A stretch of DNA of 64,000 bases from the NCBI GenBank assembly GCA_022822005.1, contig JAJECO010000009.1:59939-123938 (forward strand). The letters are read 5' to 3'. The stretch's first letter is position 1. Every line of letters starts with the position of its first letter. The translations under genes and the position numbers were made by a program. Positions 36,332 through 45,304 of the stretch are shown piece by piece. The stretch is from Candidatus Poribacteria bacterium (GTDB lineage Bacteria; Poribacteria; WGA-4E; PCPOR2b). The notes beneath the pieces were generated by a model that was not told the origin of the DNA, made no database searches, and saw nothing but the letters and a program-made list of their open reading frames with translations.

Positions 36332-36453
36332 TAGGGTCATTTAGTTTTTCTGTAGGAGGGATTTCCCAATCCTGACACGTCGCTCTATGAGCGACTTCCC
36401 GACTCCGACTTTTCAAACAAAACGGGTAATAAGCCTAAAACTGAATAGCCCTA
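36332..36453. mobile_element. MITE-like element, family A copy 2
   Basis: TAGGGTCATTTAGTTTT at the left end and AAAACTGAATAGCCCTA at the right end match the copy at 19517-19667, as do 'ctgtaggagggat' and 'ttttcaaacaaaa'. The middle holds GTCGCTC-tat-GAGCGAC, a perfect 7-bp hairpin. About 122 bp, no coding capacity. Confidence 0.72.
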
Positions 36454-36492
36454 TTAAATACAGAAATACAGATGGAAATTTATAGCTACTAA

Positions 36493-36535
36493 ATGTTATA
36501 ATCAATGGAACCGAATGATGTCTTGATTATAACAT
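36493..36535. promoter_or_regulatory. 13-bp perfect inverted repeat upstream of ino1 (operator-like)
   Basis: ATGTTATAATCAA (36493-36505) and TTGATTATAACAT (36523-36535) are exact reverse complements with a 17-bp spacer. Each arm contains a TATAAT-like hexamer. The right arm ends 5 bp before the AGGAGG ribosome site. It could be a repressor operator over the promoter or an mRNA hairpin. Confidence 0.55.
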
Positions 36536-36555
36536 ATACAAGGAGGATAACTAAA

Positions 36556-37626
36556 ATGCCTGAAATTCGAGTCGCTGTTGTCGGTATTGGAAACTGCGCG
36601 TCTTCTCTGCTTCAAGGTATTGAATACTATCGGAATGCCAAAGATGATGAATTCGTTCCCGGTCTGATGCACGTTAAGTTCGGATCCTATCATGTGAGTG
36701 ATGTTAAAGTTGTTGCAGCTTTTGATGTTGATAAGAACAAAGTCGGACTTGATGTCGCCGATGCAATTTTTGCCGAAATTAATAACACCATAAAATTCTC
36801 AGATGTGCCGAAGACCGGTGTGATTGTCCAGCGTGGAGCCACGATGGATGGGTTTGCCAAATACTACCATGAGACGGTCGATGAATCGCCCGCTGAAGTC
36901 GTTGATGTGGCTGATGTCCTGCGCGAAACTCAAGCCGATATTCTCATTAATTATCTACCCGTCGGCAGCGAGGAAGCAACGAAATGGTATGTGGCGCAGG
37001 CGTTGGACGCCGGTTGCGCTGTCGTGAATTGTATGCCGGTATTCATCGCAAAAAATGATGAGTGGCGTGCAAAGTTTGAAGCGGCAGGCTTGCCCATCGT
37101 TGGAGACGATATTAAGGCGCAATTCGGTGCGACTATCGTTCACCGCGCGCTGGCAAAATTGATGAGTGACCGCGGCGTTAAACTTGAACGGACTTCTCAA
37201 TTGAACGTTGGTGGGAATATGGACTTCAAAAATATGTTGGAAAAGGAACGATTGGAGTCCAAGCGCATCTCCAAGACAGATGCAGTTGTCTCCCAAGTCA
37301 ACCATGAAGTTGCACCGGAAAATGTCTACATCGGTCCCAGCGATTATGTCCCCTTCCTCGAAGATCGAAAGTGGTGTTATCTCTATATCGAAGGAACGGA
37401 ATTCGGTGATATTCCTGTCCGCGCTGAAGTCAAATTAGAGGTATGGGATTCGCCCAATTCGGCAGGCGTAGCGATCGATGCAATTCGTTGTTGCAAAATT
37501 GCGCGAGACCGAGGTATTAGCGGCGCACTCTATGGTCCAAGTGCTTATTTCATGAAGTCCCCACCGCATCAGTATGCCGATGCTGAAGCCTTGGCAATGG
37601 TGGAAGATTTTATCAGTGGTAGGTAA
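36556..37626 (+). CDS. ino1: inositol-3-phosphate synthase
   Basis: 356 residues from ATG 36556 ([20 protein letters not shown]) behind AAGGAGGATAAC. It has the NAD-binding [56 protein letters not shown], and [12 protein letters not shown] with the catalytic lysines further on. Length and motifs match the short actinobacterial/archaeal type. It isomerises glucose-6-phosphate to 1L-myo-inositol-1-phosphate for inositol lipids or solutes. It is followed by a strong terminator, so it is monocistronic. Confidence 0.95.
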   Translation: MPEIRVAVVGIGNCASSLLQGIEYYRNAKDDEFVPGLMHVKFGSYHVSDVKVVAAFDVDKNKVGLDVADAIFAEINNTIKFSDVPKTGVIVQRGATMDGFAKYYHETVDESPAEVVDVADVLRETQADILINYLPVGSEEATKWYVAQALDAGCAVVNCMPVFIAKNDEWRAKFEAAGLPIVGDDIKAQFGATIVHRALAKLMSDRGVKLERTSQLNVGGNMDFKNMLEKERLESKRISKTDAVVSQVNHEVAPENVYIGPSDYVPFLEDRKWCYLYIEGTEFGDIPVRAEVKLEVWDSPNSAGVAIDAIRCCKIARDRGISGALYGPSAYFMKSPPHQYADAEALAMVEDFISGR

Positions 37627-37657
37627 GCGGCTTAGCCAACTGCTTGTAGTTAAATCT

Positions 37658-37694
37658 ATGGGAAAGCATTGCCAAATTTTGCTTTCCCATTTTT
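37658..37694 (+). terminator. rho-independent terminator after ino1
   Basis: ATGGGAAAGCA (37658-37668) pairs perfectly with TGCTTTCCCAT (37680-37690), followed by TTTT. The 11-bp stem lies 32 bp after the ino1 stop. Confidence 0.92.
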
Positions 37695-37722
37695 ATTGTT
37701 TGTCTTGGTAAAGGAGTCCAAA

Positions 37723-38073
37723 ATGTCACATTTTCGCGCCGTTCATACCATTGAACTAAAGCCGCATGTTGAACGCGAACAGTTTGAGGATTTCATGCTA
37801 CATCAATTTCTACCTACAATTCGTTCGCTTCCTGGCTGCCTTAACGTTGAATTGCTCAAGGGTTACAAGGGAAACCTTATCGGTGTTGCACAATCCGAAC
37901 ACGACTATGTTTGGATGACACTCTGGGAAAGTGTAGAGGCAAATAATGCGGTCTGGTCTAAAGAAGGTGTCCATCACACACCGGACGAGATATTGGACAT
38001 TAACGCCAAACTCCACCATTATGCGGCGTACTATTCGCTAATCGGTGGATTCACTGTCGAAGCCACAGTCTAA
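37723..38073 (+). CDS. small dimeric alpha/beta-barrel (ABM-like) protein
   Basis: 116 residues from ATG 37723 (MSHFRAVHTIELKPHV), after AAAGGAGTCC; upstream in-frame codons lie in the ino1 terminator. The pattern strand-helix (EQFEDFMLHQFLPTIRSLPG)-strand (LNVELLKGYKG) and YVWMTLWESVEANNAV is that of antibiotic-biosynthesis-monooxygenase-like ferredoxin folds. No catalytic residues can be assigned. Confidence 0.75.
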   Translation: MSHFRAVHTIELKPHVEREQFEDFMLHQFLPTIRSLPGCLNVELLKGYKGNLIGVAQSEHDYVWMTLWESVEANNAVWSKEGVHHTPDEILDINAKLHHYAAYYSLIGGFTVEATV

Positions 38074-38229
38074 GGCGCGGGGACGCAATGAGATTGTGGC
38101 TGTTCCTACCTTCAACCTTGTGGTATATTGAACCTACTCTCATCGCTATCAGTGATCTGTAAAATTGCTCAATTCAAGGCGAGCATTTGTGGAACACTGA
38201 TCACATATTTACCTGTTGGAGATTTCACT

Positions 38230-38934
38230 ATGAATATTCTTATCACCTCAGCCGCTTCCGATTTAGCGCAAGGATTGGCCAACGCACTATCCGGCGAGCA
38301 TCAAATTCGTTTGACGGATTTAATTGATGTCGAAACTGGCTTTGAATTTGTGCGCTGCGACCTTGGGCATGATGAAGCAACAAATACACTCGTTCAGGGG
38401 ATAGACGCTATTGTGCACGTGGCACAGCTGCCACCTTCCGTTCTTTCAAGATCGAGCCAACCGGAGAACTTAGAAATCGACTTCCAAACGCGCTGCACCT
38501 ACAACCTCCTGATGGCAGCGACCGAAGAGAACGTTCCCCGCGCAGTCTATGCAAGCACCCTTCAACTCTTTGATTCGCATGACGAAGATTGGACGGTCAC
38601 TGAAATATGGCGTCCGCGCCCAGCAACGGACGCGGCAATTTTATCAAAATATCTCGGTGAGTTTACCTGTCGAGAATTTGCTCGCGAGGGACGCATGAAT
38701 ATTGCTTGTCTCCGACTCGGTACACTGGTTACAGCGGATGCAGCGGCAAACCAACCCTTCGACTCGACATGGCTTGAGATGAACGATGCGATTCACGCCT
38801 TTGAATGTGCCCTCACCACTTCCGGTGAAAGAAGGTGGGAAATCTATCACATTCAGTCAGAATTCCCCAATTCGCGCTTCTGCATCAATAAAGCAAAAAC
38901 ATCGCTTGAATTTAACCCCCAATTCTCGGTTTAG
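38230..38934 (+). CDS. NAD-dependent epimerase/dehydratase-like (SDR), first of a pair
   Basis: 234 residues from ATG 38230. Extended-SDR Rossmann fold (MNILITSAASDLAQGLANAL; GIDAIVHVAQL; ..YASTLQLF). The usual YxxxK catalytic pair reads AILSK, so the Tyr is missing and the glycine motif TSAASDLA is degenerate. It may be non-catalytic or a sugar-binding partner. It is followed 10 bp later by a second SDR whose YxxxK is intact. Confidence 0.72.
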   Translation: MNILITSAASDLAQGLANALSGEHQIRLTDLIDVETGFEFVRCDLGHDEATNTLVQGIDAIVHVAQLPPSVLSRSSQPENLEIDFQTRCTYNLLMAATEENVPRAVYASTLQLFDSHDEDWTVTEIWRPRPATDAAILSKYLGEFTCREFAREGRMNIACLRLGTLVTADAAANQPFDSTWLEMNDAIHAFECALTTSGERRWEIYHIQSEFPNSRFCINKAKTSLEFNPQFSV

Positions 38935-38944
38935 GAGGTGAGAT

Positions 38945-39676
38945 ATGAAGGTACTGATTTTAGGTGGACACGGCTATTTAGGACCCCATGTTGAAAAAGC
39001 ACTGGAGCCATACTACCAACTCCGCATTACAGATATCAAGCCGATTGACACAAAACATGAATCCATGCAGATTGATGTCTCATCCTTGGACGAAGTCATG
39101 CGAGCAGCTGAAGGAATGGACGCAATCATTAACTGTTCTGTTCTTCGCCATGACCGACAAATCGCTTTCGATGTGAGCACACGCGGATGCTACAACACAA
39201 TGCGAGCAGCAGTTGAACACGATATCCGAAGAGTCATCAATACAGGACCACACTTCACAATCACAGGACCAACCTACGAACACTACGATTATGAGATAGA
39301 TCCGGACGTCCCTCCTCAACCGGGGACAGGTTTGTACCCAATTACGAAAGGACTTGGACAGGAAATTTGTAAAGTCTTTACCGAACACTATGACATCTAC
39401 GTCCTCTGCTATCTCTTTTATAACTTTCGTCCTGATGATGACCCGGCTGAAGGCACAGACCTCACTCCATTCTCGGTGTCTTGGCGAGATGCGGGGGAGG
39501 CGTTCCGTCTCGGTTTAGAAATTGACCTCGACACCCTCCCGTCACGGTGCGAAGTGTTTAGTATCTTCACCGACCTGCCCCATCAGCGGTTCACCAATCA
39601 CAAGGCAAAGCGGATTCTCGGCTTCGCCCCACAGGACCGGTTTGAAAAGATATGGCATAAGAAACGCGAAGCGTAG
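38945..39676 (+). CDS. NAD-dependent epimerase/dehydratase (SDR), second of a pair
   Basis: 243 residues. GGHGYLGPHVEKAL is the NAD-binding motif and YPITK the YxxxK catalytic motif; VRHDRQ-type strand and RVINTGP follow SDR order. GAGGTGAGAT precedes the start. It probably acts with the shorter, degenerate SDR encoded 10 bp upstream. The substrate, a nucleotide sugar or free sugar, cannot be read. Confidence 0.82.
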   Translation: MKVLILGGHGYLGPHVEKALEPYYQLRITDIKPIDTKHESMQIDVSSLDEVMRAAEGMDAIINCSVLRHDRQIAFDVSTRGCYNTMRAAVEHDIRRVINTGPHFTITGPTYEHYDYEIDPDVPPQPGTGLYPITKGLGQEICKVFTEHYDIYVLCYLFYNFRPDDDPAEGTDLTPFSVSWRDAGEAFRLGLEIDLDTLPSRCEVFSIFTDLPHQRFTNHKAKRILGFAPQDRFEKIWHKKREA

Positions 39677-39725
39677 ATAATTGTAACCTCTAAGAAAATC
39701 GAGTCGGTAAGTTCAAAATGACCAC

Positions 39726-40484
39726 ATGAAAACCGAAGTCAAAATACTCGCTCATCGCGGCGGCTTGGACCGTGCCCCCGAAAATACTGTCGCTTCCTTC
39801 AGACAAGCACTCGAGGATGGTGCGGACGCCTTCGAGTGTGACGTTCGTCTGACCAAAGATCAGGAACCGATTATTATCCACACCGGTTTTAATGAAAACA
39901 GTATTCATGAAGTAACGAGCTGCACATCTCCGCTCAGTGAGTTGAACTGGGTTGATGTCCAAAAGCTAAACGTTCTCGACTCTCCTGAACCGGTGGCGCA
40001 TCTTGATGATGTGCTTTCCTTTGTTAAGAAGACTGGGTTACCGTGCTTCATTGAACCGAAAGAGGACACAAAAAGTCTCATCCCGCTTTTGGTTGAACGT
40101 ATCCTGCAATTTGACCTCGTCGATAAGGTCGGTATTCTGACCTTTTATTCGCGTAAGGAACTGTTGGTCCAAGTAAAACAGATCGAACCTACGATTCAGA
40201 CAAGCGCCATTATCATCAACCCAATGGCGAACTTTCTCAAGGCAGCGGAGGCAATCAATGCGAATCGGATTGTCATCGGTTGGAGCCGAATCAACCACTT
40301 TCGTCTTTACAACGTCTTGGCACATTCATTAATTCGGAAAATTAGACACCTCCAAGCGAAAGGTATTGCTGTCGAAGGCGGGTTTGTGAGAACCCAACGC
40401 GATGTCGAGTGGCTACTGCGACACGAGATTGGCGGGCTGTGGACGGATGATGTTCCGAAGATTCGAGGATTTGCCGGTGTGTAA
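39726..40484 (+). CDS. glycerophosphodiester phosphodiesterase family protein
   Basis: 252 residues, TIM-barrel GDPD: AHRGGLDRAPENTVASF, DAFECDVRLTKD (Glu/Asp metal ligands), and the general-base His in PIIIHTGFNENS. The family's HD pair is HT here. VEGGFVRTQRDVEWLLRHEIGGLWTDDVPKI is split by the usual 'TDxP' end. It probably cleaves a phosphodiester such as glycerophosphoryl-X, but the altered HD motif leaves activity open. It follows the SDR pair after 49 bp, possibly in one transcript. Confidence 0.8.
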   Translation: MKTEVKILAHRGGLDRAPENTVASFRQALEDGADAFECDVRLTKDQEPIIIHTGFNENSIHEVTSCTSPLSELNWVDVQKLNVLDSPEPVAHLDDVLSFVKKTGLPCFIEPKEDTKSLIPLLVERILQFDLVDKVGILTFYSRKELLVQVKQIEPTIQTSAIIINPMANFLKAAEAINANRIVIGWSRINHFRLYNVLAHSLIRKIRHLQAKGIAVEGGFVRTQRDVEWLLRHEIGGLWTDDVPKIRGFAGV

Positions 40485-40697
40485 GAAAGCTGCCACACTT
40501 ACCATGGACAACCGTTTGTGTTAACCGATGCAATGCCCAGTATGCGTATCCTCAAGCATACCGACGGGAAACTTTTCCTGACGTTTGACGTTTTACTCTT
40601 TACAATGTCGCGATTTTCGGTATATCTCCGTGTGACACGTTAGATCGCCACCAACGCATAACTGTCAAACCCGCAAAACTGTTTAGGCTAAGAACTT

Positions 40698-41873
40698 ATG
40701 AACGCACTTTCGAAACGGCTCAACCGATTACCGCCCTACATGTTTGGCAAACTCAAGCAGTTGACCCATGAGAGGCGACAGCAGGGAATTGATGTCATCG
40801 ATCTGGGGATGGGCAACCCTGATAGACCGACCCCACAACACATCGTAGATAAGCTGACCGAAGCTGCCCAAGAAGCCCGCCACCATCGCTACTCTGCATC
40901 GCGGGGGATCTATAACCTACGCCGTGAGGTTAGCTGGTACTATGACCGACGCTTCGATGTCCAAATAGATCCCAATCATGAGGCAATATCGGTAATCGGC
41001 ACTAAAGAGGGGCTTTCTCATCTCGCGCTTGCATTGATAGATGAGGGAGATCTGGCACTTGTTCCAAACCCGACGTTTCCGATTCATATTTACGCAACCG
41101 TCATCGCGGGCGGCAGCGTTGTCAGCCTCCCGTTGCGCGAAGAAAATCAGTTTGTGCCGAGTCTCGACGAGATTTCGAGGGATATCTGGCCCCGCCCCAA
41201 GATCCTAATTTTGAGTTTCCCGCATAACCCAACGGGAGCTGTAGTCGAACTCGCTTTCTTTGAGGAAATTGTTGACTTCGCCAAGCGAAACGATATCATT
41301 GTTATTCATGACCTCGCGTATGCTGATATTGTCTTTGATGGCTATAAGGCACCAAGTTTCTTACAGGCGAAGGGCGCAAAAGACGTTGGGGTTGAATTTA
41401 TCTCTCTGTCAAAATCCTACAACATGGCAGGTTGGCGGTGTGGATTCGCCGTCGGCAACCGCGACCTCGTTGATGCACTGGCTCGAATCAAAGGCTATTA
41501 CGATTACGGCATCTTCGCACCTGTTCAGGTTGCCGCAATCATGGCATTACGAACTGATACCGAAGCTGTGGAGGCAAATGCGAAGACCTATCGAAACCGC
41601 CGTGATGTGCTGGTAGAGGGACTGAATCGAATTGGTTGGAAGGTGCAAAAACCACACGCAACGATGTTCGTTTGGGCACCAATCCCGGAACCGTATCGCC
41701 ATATGAGCTCGATGGATTTCGCAATGAAATTGCTTGATGAAGCGGAAGTTTGTGTCTCCCCCGGCGCAGGGTTCGGGCACAACGGAGAGGGATATATCCG
41801 AATTGCGCTTGTCGAAAACGAAGACCGCATCCGCCAAGCTGTGAGACAGATACGGCGAGCGTTGTTTAAGTAA
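40698..41873 (+). CDS. class I/II aminotransferase (AlaC/DapL-like)
   Basis: 391 residues of PLP fold-type I: IDLGMGNPDRPTP, YSASRGIYNLRREVSWYY, SFPHNPTGAV, IHDLAYADIVFDG and the PLP Lys in SLSKSYNMAGWRCGFAVG, then GEGYIRIALVENEDRIRQA. It is close to glutamate-pyruvate transaminase AlaC and LL-diaminopimelate aminotransferases. No dap genes lie nearby, so alanine/glutamate transamination is the simplest guess. Confidence 0.9.
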   Translation: MNALSKRLNRLPPYMFGKLKQLTHERRQQGIDVIDLGMGNPDRPTPQHIVDKLTEAAQEARHHRYSASRGIYNLRREVSWYYDRRFDVQIDPNHEAISVIGTKEGLSHLALALIDEGDLALVPNPTFPIHIYATVIAGGSVVSLPLREENQFVPSLDEISRDIWPRPKILILSFPHNPTGAVVELAFFEEIVDFAKRNDIIVIHDLAYADIVFDGYKAPSFLQAKGAKDVGVEFISLSKSYNMAGWRCGFAVGNRDLVDALARIKGYYDYGIFAPVQVAAIMALRTDTEAVEANAKTYRNRRDVLVEGLNRIGWKVQKPHATMFVWAPIPEPYRHMSSMDFAMKLLDEAEVCVSPGAGFGHNGEGYIRIALVENEDRIRQAVRQIRRALFK

Positions 41874-41924
41874 CGCACATTTTCAAGCTGCATACCAATC
41901 GGACACGCATATTGAGGCAGCCTT

Positions 41925-42734
41925 ATGGTCAATACAGAGCAGCTATCACAGATTTTTTCTCGGACCAATGGTATCATAGCGACTTATTTTTTCGGATCAC
42001 AGGTCAGTGGGAAAACCGATGCCTTCAGCGATTACGACTTTGCTGTACTGCTACCGGAGGGCTGGTCCAAAGATAAGCGGTGGACTCTGGTTGGGGAGCT
42101 GATCGATAAGGCGTTTGCGGTGGTGGGACAGGACAACGCGGATGTAGTAGATATATTGGATCAACCACTCTGGTTTCAGCAGGTGGTGGTGCATACCGGC
42201 AAGGTAATTTATGAAACGGACTGCGTCGCACGGAGGGTGTATGAAAGCAACCTCAGTCATAAGTGTCTTGAAGCAGGATTGCCCGAGTACACAGATGATG
42301 GAAACATGAATACGCAGGATGTCCAAATTAACTTTGATACGATTGATGACAATTTGGAAAAACTTGACACCCTGAGTGGTCTAAGCCGCGACGAGTTCAT
42401 GGCTGATTTTGTGTATCTGGAGGCAACTGTGCGAAGACTTCAAACATCTATTGAGGCATTGGTAGACATCTCCCGCTATGTGATCCGTTCACTTGGATTG
42501 CCGTCTGCCAATGCGTATCGGCAGGTTCCAGTCGTGCTTGCCGATGCCGGATACGTTGACCAAACGTCCGCAGCCATCTATGACAAAATGGTGAGGTTTC
42601 GGAATCTGGTTGTTCACCACTACTATCGTGTCGATCCGGAGGAAGTCTGCCAAATCTTGACAGAGAATCTATCGGACCTCCAAAACTGGCACACCACATT
42701 ACTAGAGATCATCGAAGCCGACGCTAACACTTGA
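41925..42734 (+). CDS. fused MntA-like nucleotidyltransferase and HepT-like domain
   Basis: 269 residues. The N-terminus (1-110) is a minimal nucleotidyltransferase with the full GSX10DXD motif (G24-S25 ... D36-Y37-D38). The C-terminus (about 140-265) is a DUF86/HepT four-helix domain with R226-NLVV-H231-H-Y233, matching the RX4HXY motif. Family knowledge: MntA (AMPylating antitoxin) and HepT (RNase toxin, silenced by AMPylation of the motif Tyr) are normally two genes. Here they are one polypeptide with no internal stop. It may be self-inactivating or repurposed. Confidence 0.82.
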   Translation: MVNTEQLSQIFSRTNGIIATYFFGSQVSGKTDAFSDYDFAVLLPEGWSKDKRWTLVGELIDKAFAVVGQDNADVVDILDQPLWFQQVVVHTGKVIYETDCVARRVYESNLSHKCLEAGLPEYTDDGNMNTQDVQINFDTIDDNLEKLDTLSGLSRDEFMADFVYLEATVRRLQTSIEALVDISRYVIRSLGLPSANAYRQVPVVLADAGYVDQTSAAIYDKMVRFRNLVVHHYYRVDPEEVCQILTENLSDLQNWHTTLLEIIEADANT

Positions 42735-42790
42735 AAACCTAGGGAGTGCATCAAGAATCAGAAAATGCTTAAACCTGTAGGGAAAAAACG

Positions 42791-42985
42791 ATGCAAAAAT
42801 GGTATACAAACAAAATCCTTTTGAACACGCTAATCTTCATAATGATCGTTGGGTTTATCGGGTATCTGCTACCTGCCCCTCAAATTAAGCAATTGGGACT
42901 TACCGTCTTCTTAGTGGCTGGAACACTGGTCATGATCAGGGGGGTTGTGAAAATCACAATGGGTATGCGAAAAACGGGACGGTGA
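42791..42985 (+). CDS. small two-helix membrane protein
   Basis: 64 residues with two hydrophobic helices (LLNTLIFIMIVGFIGYLLPA and LGLTVFLVAGTLVMIRGVVK) and a basic C-terminus. ATG 42791 follows 'tgtagggaaaaaacg', a weak ribosome site. I do not recognise a family. It lies 57 bp after the MntA-HepT gene. Confidence 0.55.
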   Translation: MQKWYTNKILLNTLIFIMIVGFIGYLLPAPQIKQLGLTVFLVAGTLVMIRGVVKITMGMRKTGR

Positions 42986-43038
42986 CCTCTACCAATAGAT
43001 GCCAAGGCGATGATCCGCTAATTTATCTCAAATTCCCA

Positions 43039-43839
43039 TTATCGCCGCCGCCTTCTGCGCTTGGGCGTTGGGGGCGGTGTACGCGCAACCTCCTCTTCTA
43101 TCACAGCAGGACGGCGTGCGGCCCAGTAGAGAAGACAAGCGCCAATAATGGCCATCAAAACACTTATGAGTTGTGCTCCGGTTAGTCCAAAAAGGACAGG
43201 CTGATTCAGCCGAAAAAATTCTGCAATAAAACGTTCTATCCCCGCCAAGATAAACGCTCCACCCAACAACCACCCCGGCGTACCTTCTCTCTGTTTGCGA
43301 ATAGACCATAGCAATCCAAAAGCGATTACCGACATCCCTGTTTCATAGAGTGGTGTTGGATGGACCGGAACAACCGTCGGCACTGTGCCGTTGGGAAACG
43401 CCATCGCCCATGGCAGATCTGAAGGTGGACCATAGTCACCATCCCCGGAGAGAAAACACCCAATTCGCCCAATCCCATATCCGAGCAAAGTTGCCATACC
43501 AATCGTATCAATTGTCGGTAGGATCGGATTGGGGGACCGATGGATAACAAACAGAACGGCAGCAAGCGCACCGATGACACCGCCATACCAAACTATTCCA
43601 CTATTTGAAACCAGTTCAGCTATTTCGATTCTGCCATCTTGCAGTGCTGAGTACAGTTTGGCACCAATAATTCCGCCGACTGCAGCTGCAAAAATTATTG
43701 ATGATGTCGGACGCGGATCCAATCCCTTCCTTGCTAAATCACGCTGCGAGATCAGTAAAACAGCGAGAAAGCCCAGTGCCATCATAAGACCGAAACTATG
43801 AATCGCTATGGGACCAAAATCAATAAGCGTTGGATACAT
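43039..43839 (-). CDS. lgt: prolipoprotein diacylglyceryl transferase
   Basis: 266 residues from ATG 43839 (MYPTLIDFGPIAIHSFGLMM); a longer frame would overlap chrA. Seven-helix inner-membrane enzyme that adds diacylglycerol to lipobox cysteines. The Lgt signature reads GYGIGRIGCFLSGDGDYGPP with DLPWAMAFPNG and HPTPLYE; the Cys-containing variant is seen in some lineages instead of GRIGNFINGE. The C-terminus is very basic (PTPKRRRRRR). Adjacent to chrA on the same strand. Confidence 0.93.
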   Translation of the reverse strand: MYPTLIDFGPIAIHSFGLMMALGFLAVLLISQRDLARKGLDPRPTSSIIFAAAVGGIIGAKLYSALQDGRIEIAELVSNSGIVWYGGVIGALAAVLFVIHRSPNPILPTIDTIGMATLLGYGIGRIGCFLSGDGDYGPPSDLPWAMAFPNGTVPTVVPVHPTPLYETGMSVIAFGLLWSIRKQREGTPGWLLGGAFILAGIERFIAEFFRLNQPVLFGLTGAQLISVLMAIIGACLLYWAARRPAVIEEEVARTPPPTPKRRRRRR

Positions 43840-43871
43840 TGTCTTTCTCTGTGTCCTGTTCTTTCTTCGTC

Positions 43872-45014
43872 TTATAGTATTGTTTTGAACAGCCAGCCTA
43901 TCGCTGCTCCGCCAAGGATCAGCCACGCCGAATTAACTTTATAGCGAAACAGCACCGCCGCCGATATGAGAGCAATCAGCCAAGCACCCCAATCAATCAG
44001 TGTGTGGCGTGCCAACTCAACTGTTACCGCCGCCATCAACCCAATCGCACTTGCGTTGACCGCATCCAAAAACGCGCTGGCAACCGCTGACTGCCGAAGA
44101 CGCGGAATGAGTGGGTTAGTTGTTAACACAAATAGAAATGATGGGACAAAAATGCCAAGCGTTGCCACAAGCGCGCCGGTGGGTCCCGCTAATACATAGC
44201 CGATGAACGTGGCAGTTGTAAGGACCGGTCCTGGCGTGAACTGCCCAATCGCGACAGCGTCGAGGAGTTGTTGCTGCGTCAGCCATTGATACTGTTCAAC
44301 CAACCCACCTTGAAGGTAGGCGACGAGGATGTAACCGCTGCCAAACAGGACACAGCCGATCTTGAGGAAGAATAATCCAAGCGCAGAAAGAGTCACCGGT
44401 GCAGAGGGGACAGCCGTGGCTGCAAGTGCTAAATTGGTGGAGGGAAACCAGGCAAGACCGAGCAACATTTTGCCTTTTCGCAGCCGACTTCCAAGCTGCC
44501 ACAAAATGCCTACAATTCCACCGCCAAGCAGTGCAATAATTTCGTTGACACCAAGCAGGACAAGCAGCATCACCAAGAAGCCGATACCAATCAAAAAAGG
44601 TCCCTTCGCTGCTGTTTTGCCCAGTCGCCACACCGCACTGAGAATCACAGCGATAACCGCCGGTTTAATGCCATATAACAGTGCTTCCGCCTGTGGCACC
44701 GTCTGAAACCGGTCGTAAACCCATGCGCATCCCAATGTAAGTAATGCCGCGGGAAGAATAAAGCTGATTCCTGCAACCACAAGCCCTATAACCCCTGCAC
44801 GCACAAAACCGATGTGAATCGCCATCTCGGTCGAGTTGGGGCCGGGAATCAGATTCGTGGCACCAAGCAGATCGAGGAATCGTTCACGCGTCAGCCACTG
44901 ACGGCGTGTGACAACCTCGTCCTCCATCATTGCGATATGTGCGGCTGGACCGCCAAAAGCGGTGACGCCTAACTTGAGAAATAACGCCAAGAGTTGGCTA
45001 ATCTTATTCATCAT
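43872..45014 (-). CDS. chrA: chromate transporter ChrA family
   Basis: 380 residues of two homologous six-helix halves, each with the CHR motif: FLKLGVTAFGGPAAHIAMME with NLIPGPNSTEMAIHIGF, and FLKIGCVLFGSGYILVAYLQ with GQFTPGPVLTTATFIGY. Full-length ChrA exports chromate in resistant strains; many homologues have other anion roles. A good GGAAGC site precedes tandem ATGs. Confidence 0.9.
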   Translation of the reverse strand: MMNKISQLLALFLKLGVTAFGGPAAHIAMMEDEVVTRRQWLTRERFLDLLGATNLIPGPNSTEMAIHIGFVRAGVIGLVVAGISFILPAALLTLGCAWVYDRFQTVPQAEALLYGIKPAVIAVILSAVWRLGKTAAKGPFLIGIGFLVMLLVLLGVNEIIALLGGGIVGILWQLGSRLRKGKMLLGLAWFPSTNLALAATAVPSAPVTLSALGLFFLKIGCVLFGSGYILVAYLQGGLVEQYQWLTQQQLLDAVAIGQFTPGPVLTTATFIGYVLAGPTGALVATLGIFVPSFLFVLTTNPLIPRLRQSAVASAFLDAVNASAIGLMAAVTVELARHTLIDWGAWLIALISAAVLFRYKVNSAWLILGGAAIGWLFKTIL

Positions 45015-45304
45015 GCTTCCCGATTATAGATACGCACGACCAATCTGTCAAGATCTATTTTTCGGAGAGTGCAATGCGGATCGGAGTTGTCGAACCACAC
45101 AGCTAAGATGTAACTTCTCCCAGCACCAGCGGTGGCAAAAATCGCGTCCAGAGGCGCCAACCCACCGCCCATCTCCTAACCCTATTTTGAGATTGATTGC
45201 TGTCCTGCTTTCTGCTATAATGCCAAATAATAGAGGACTCTTAACAGCTTCGAGACCAGTTTGATACCAAAGTTCTCACGAGAAATTACGGGAGGAGAAA
45301 CCTC

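Noticed and set aside
43872..43926. Longer Lgt start at 43926
   Set aside because: It would overlap chrA by 55 bp; the family N-terminus (MYPTLIDFGPIAIHSFG) begins at 43839.
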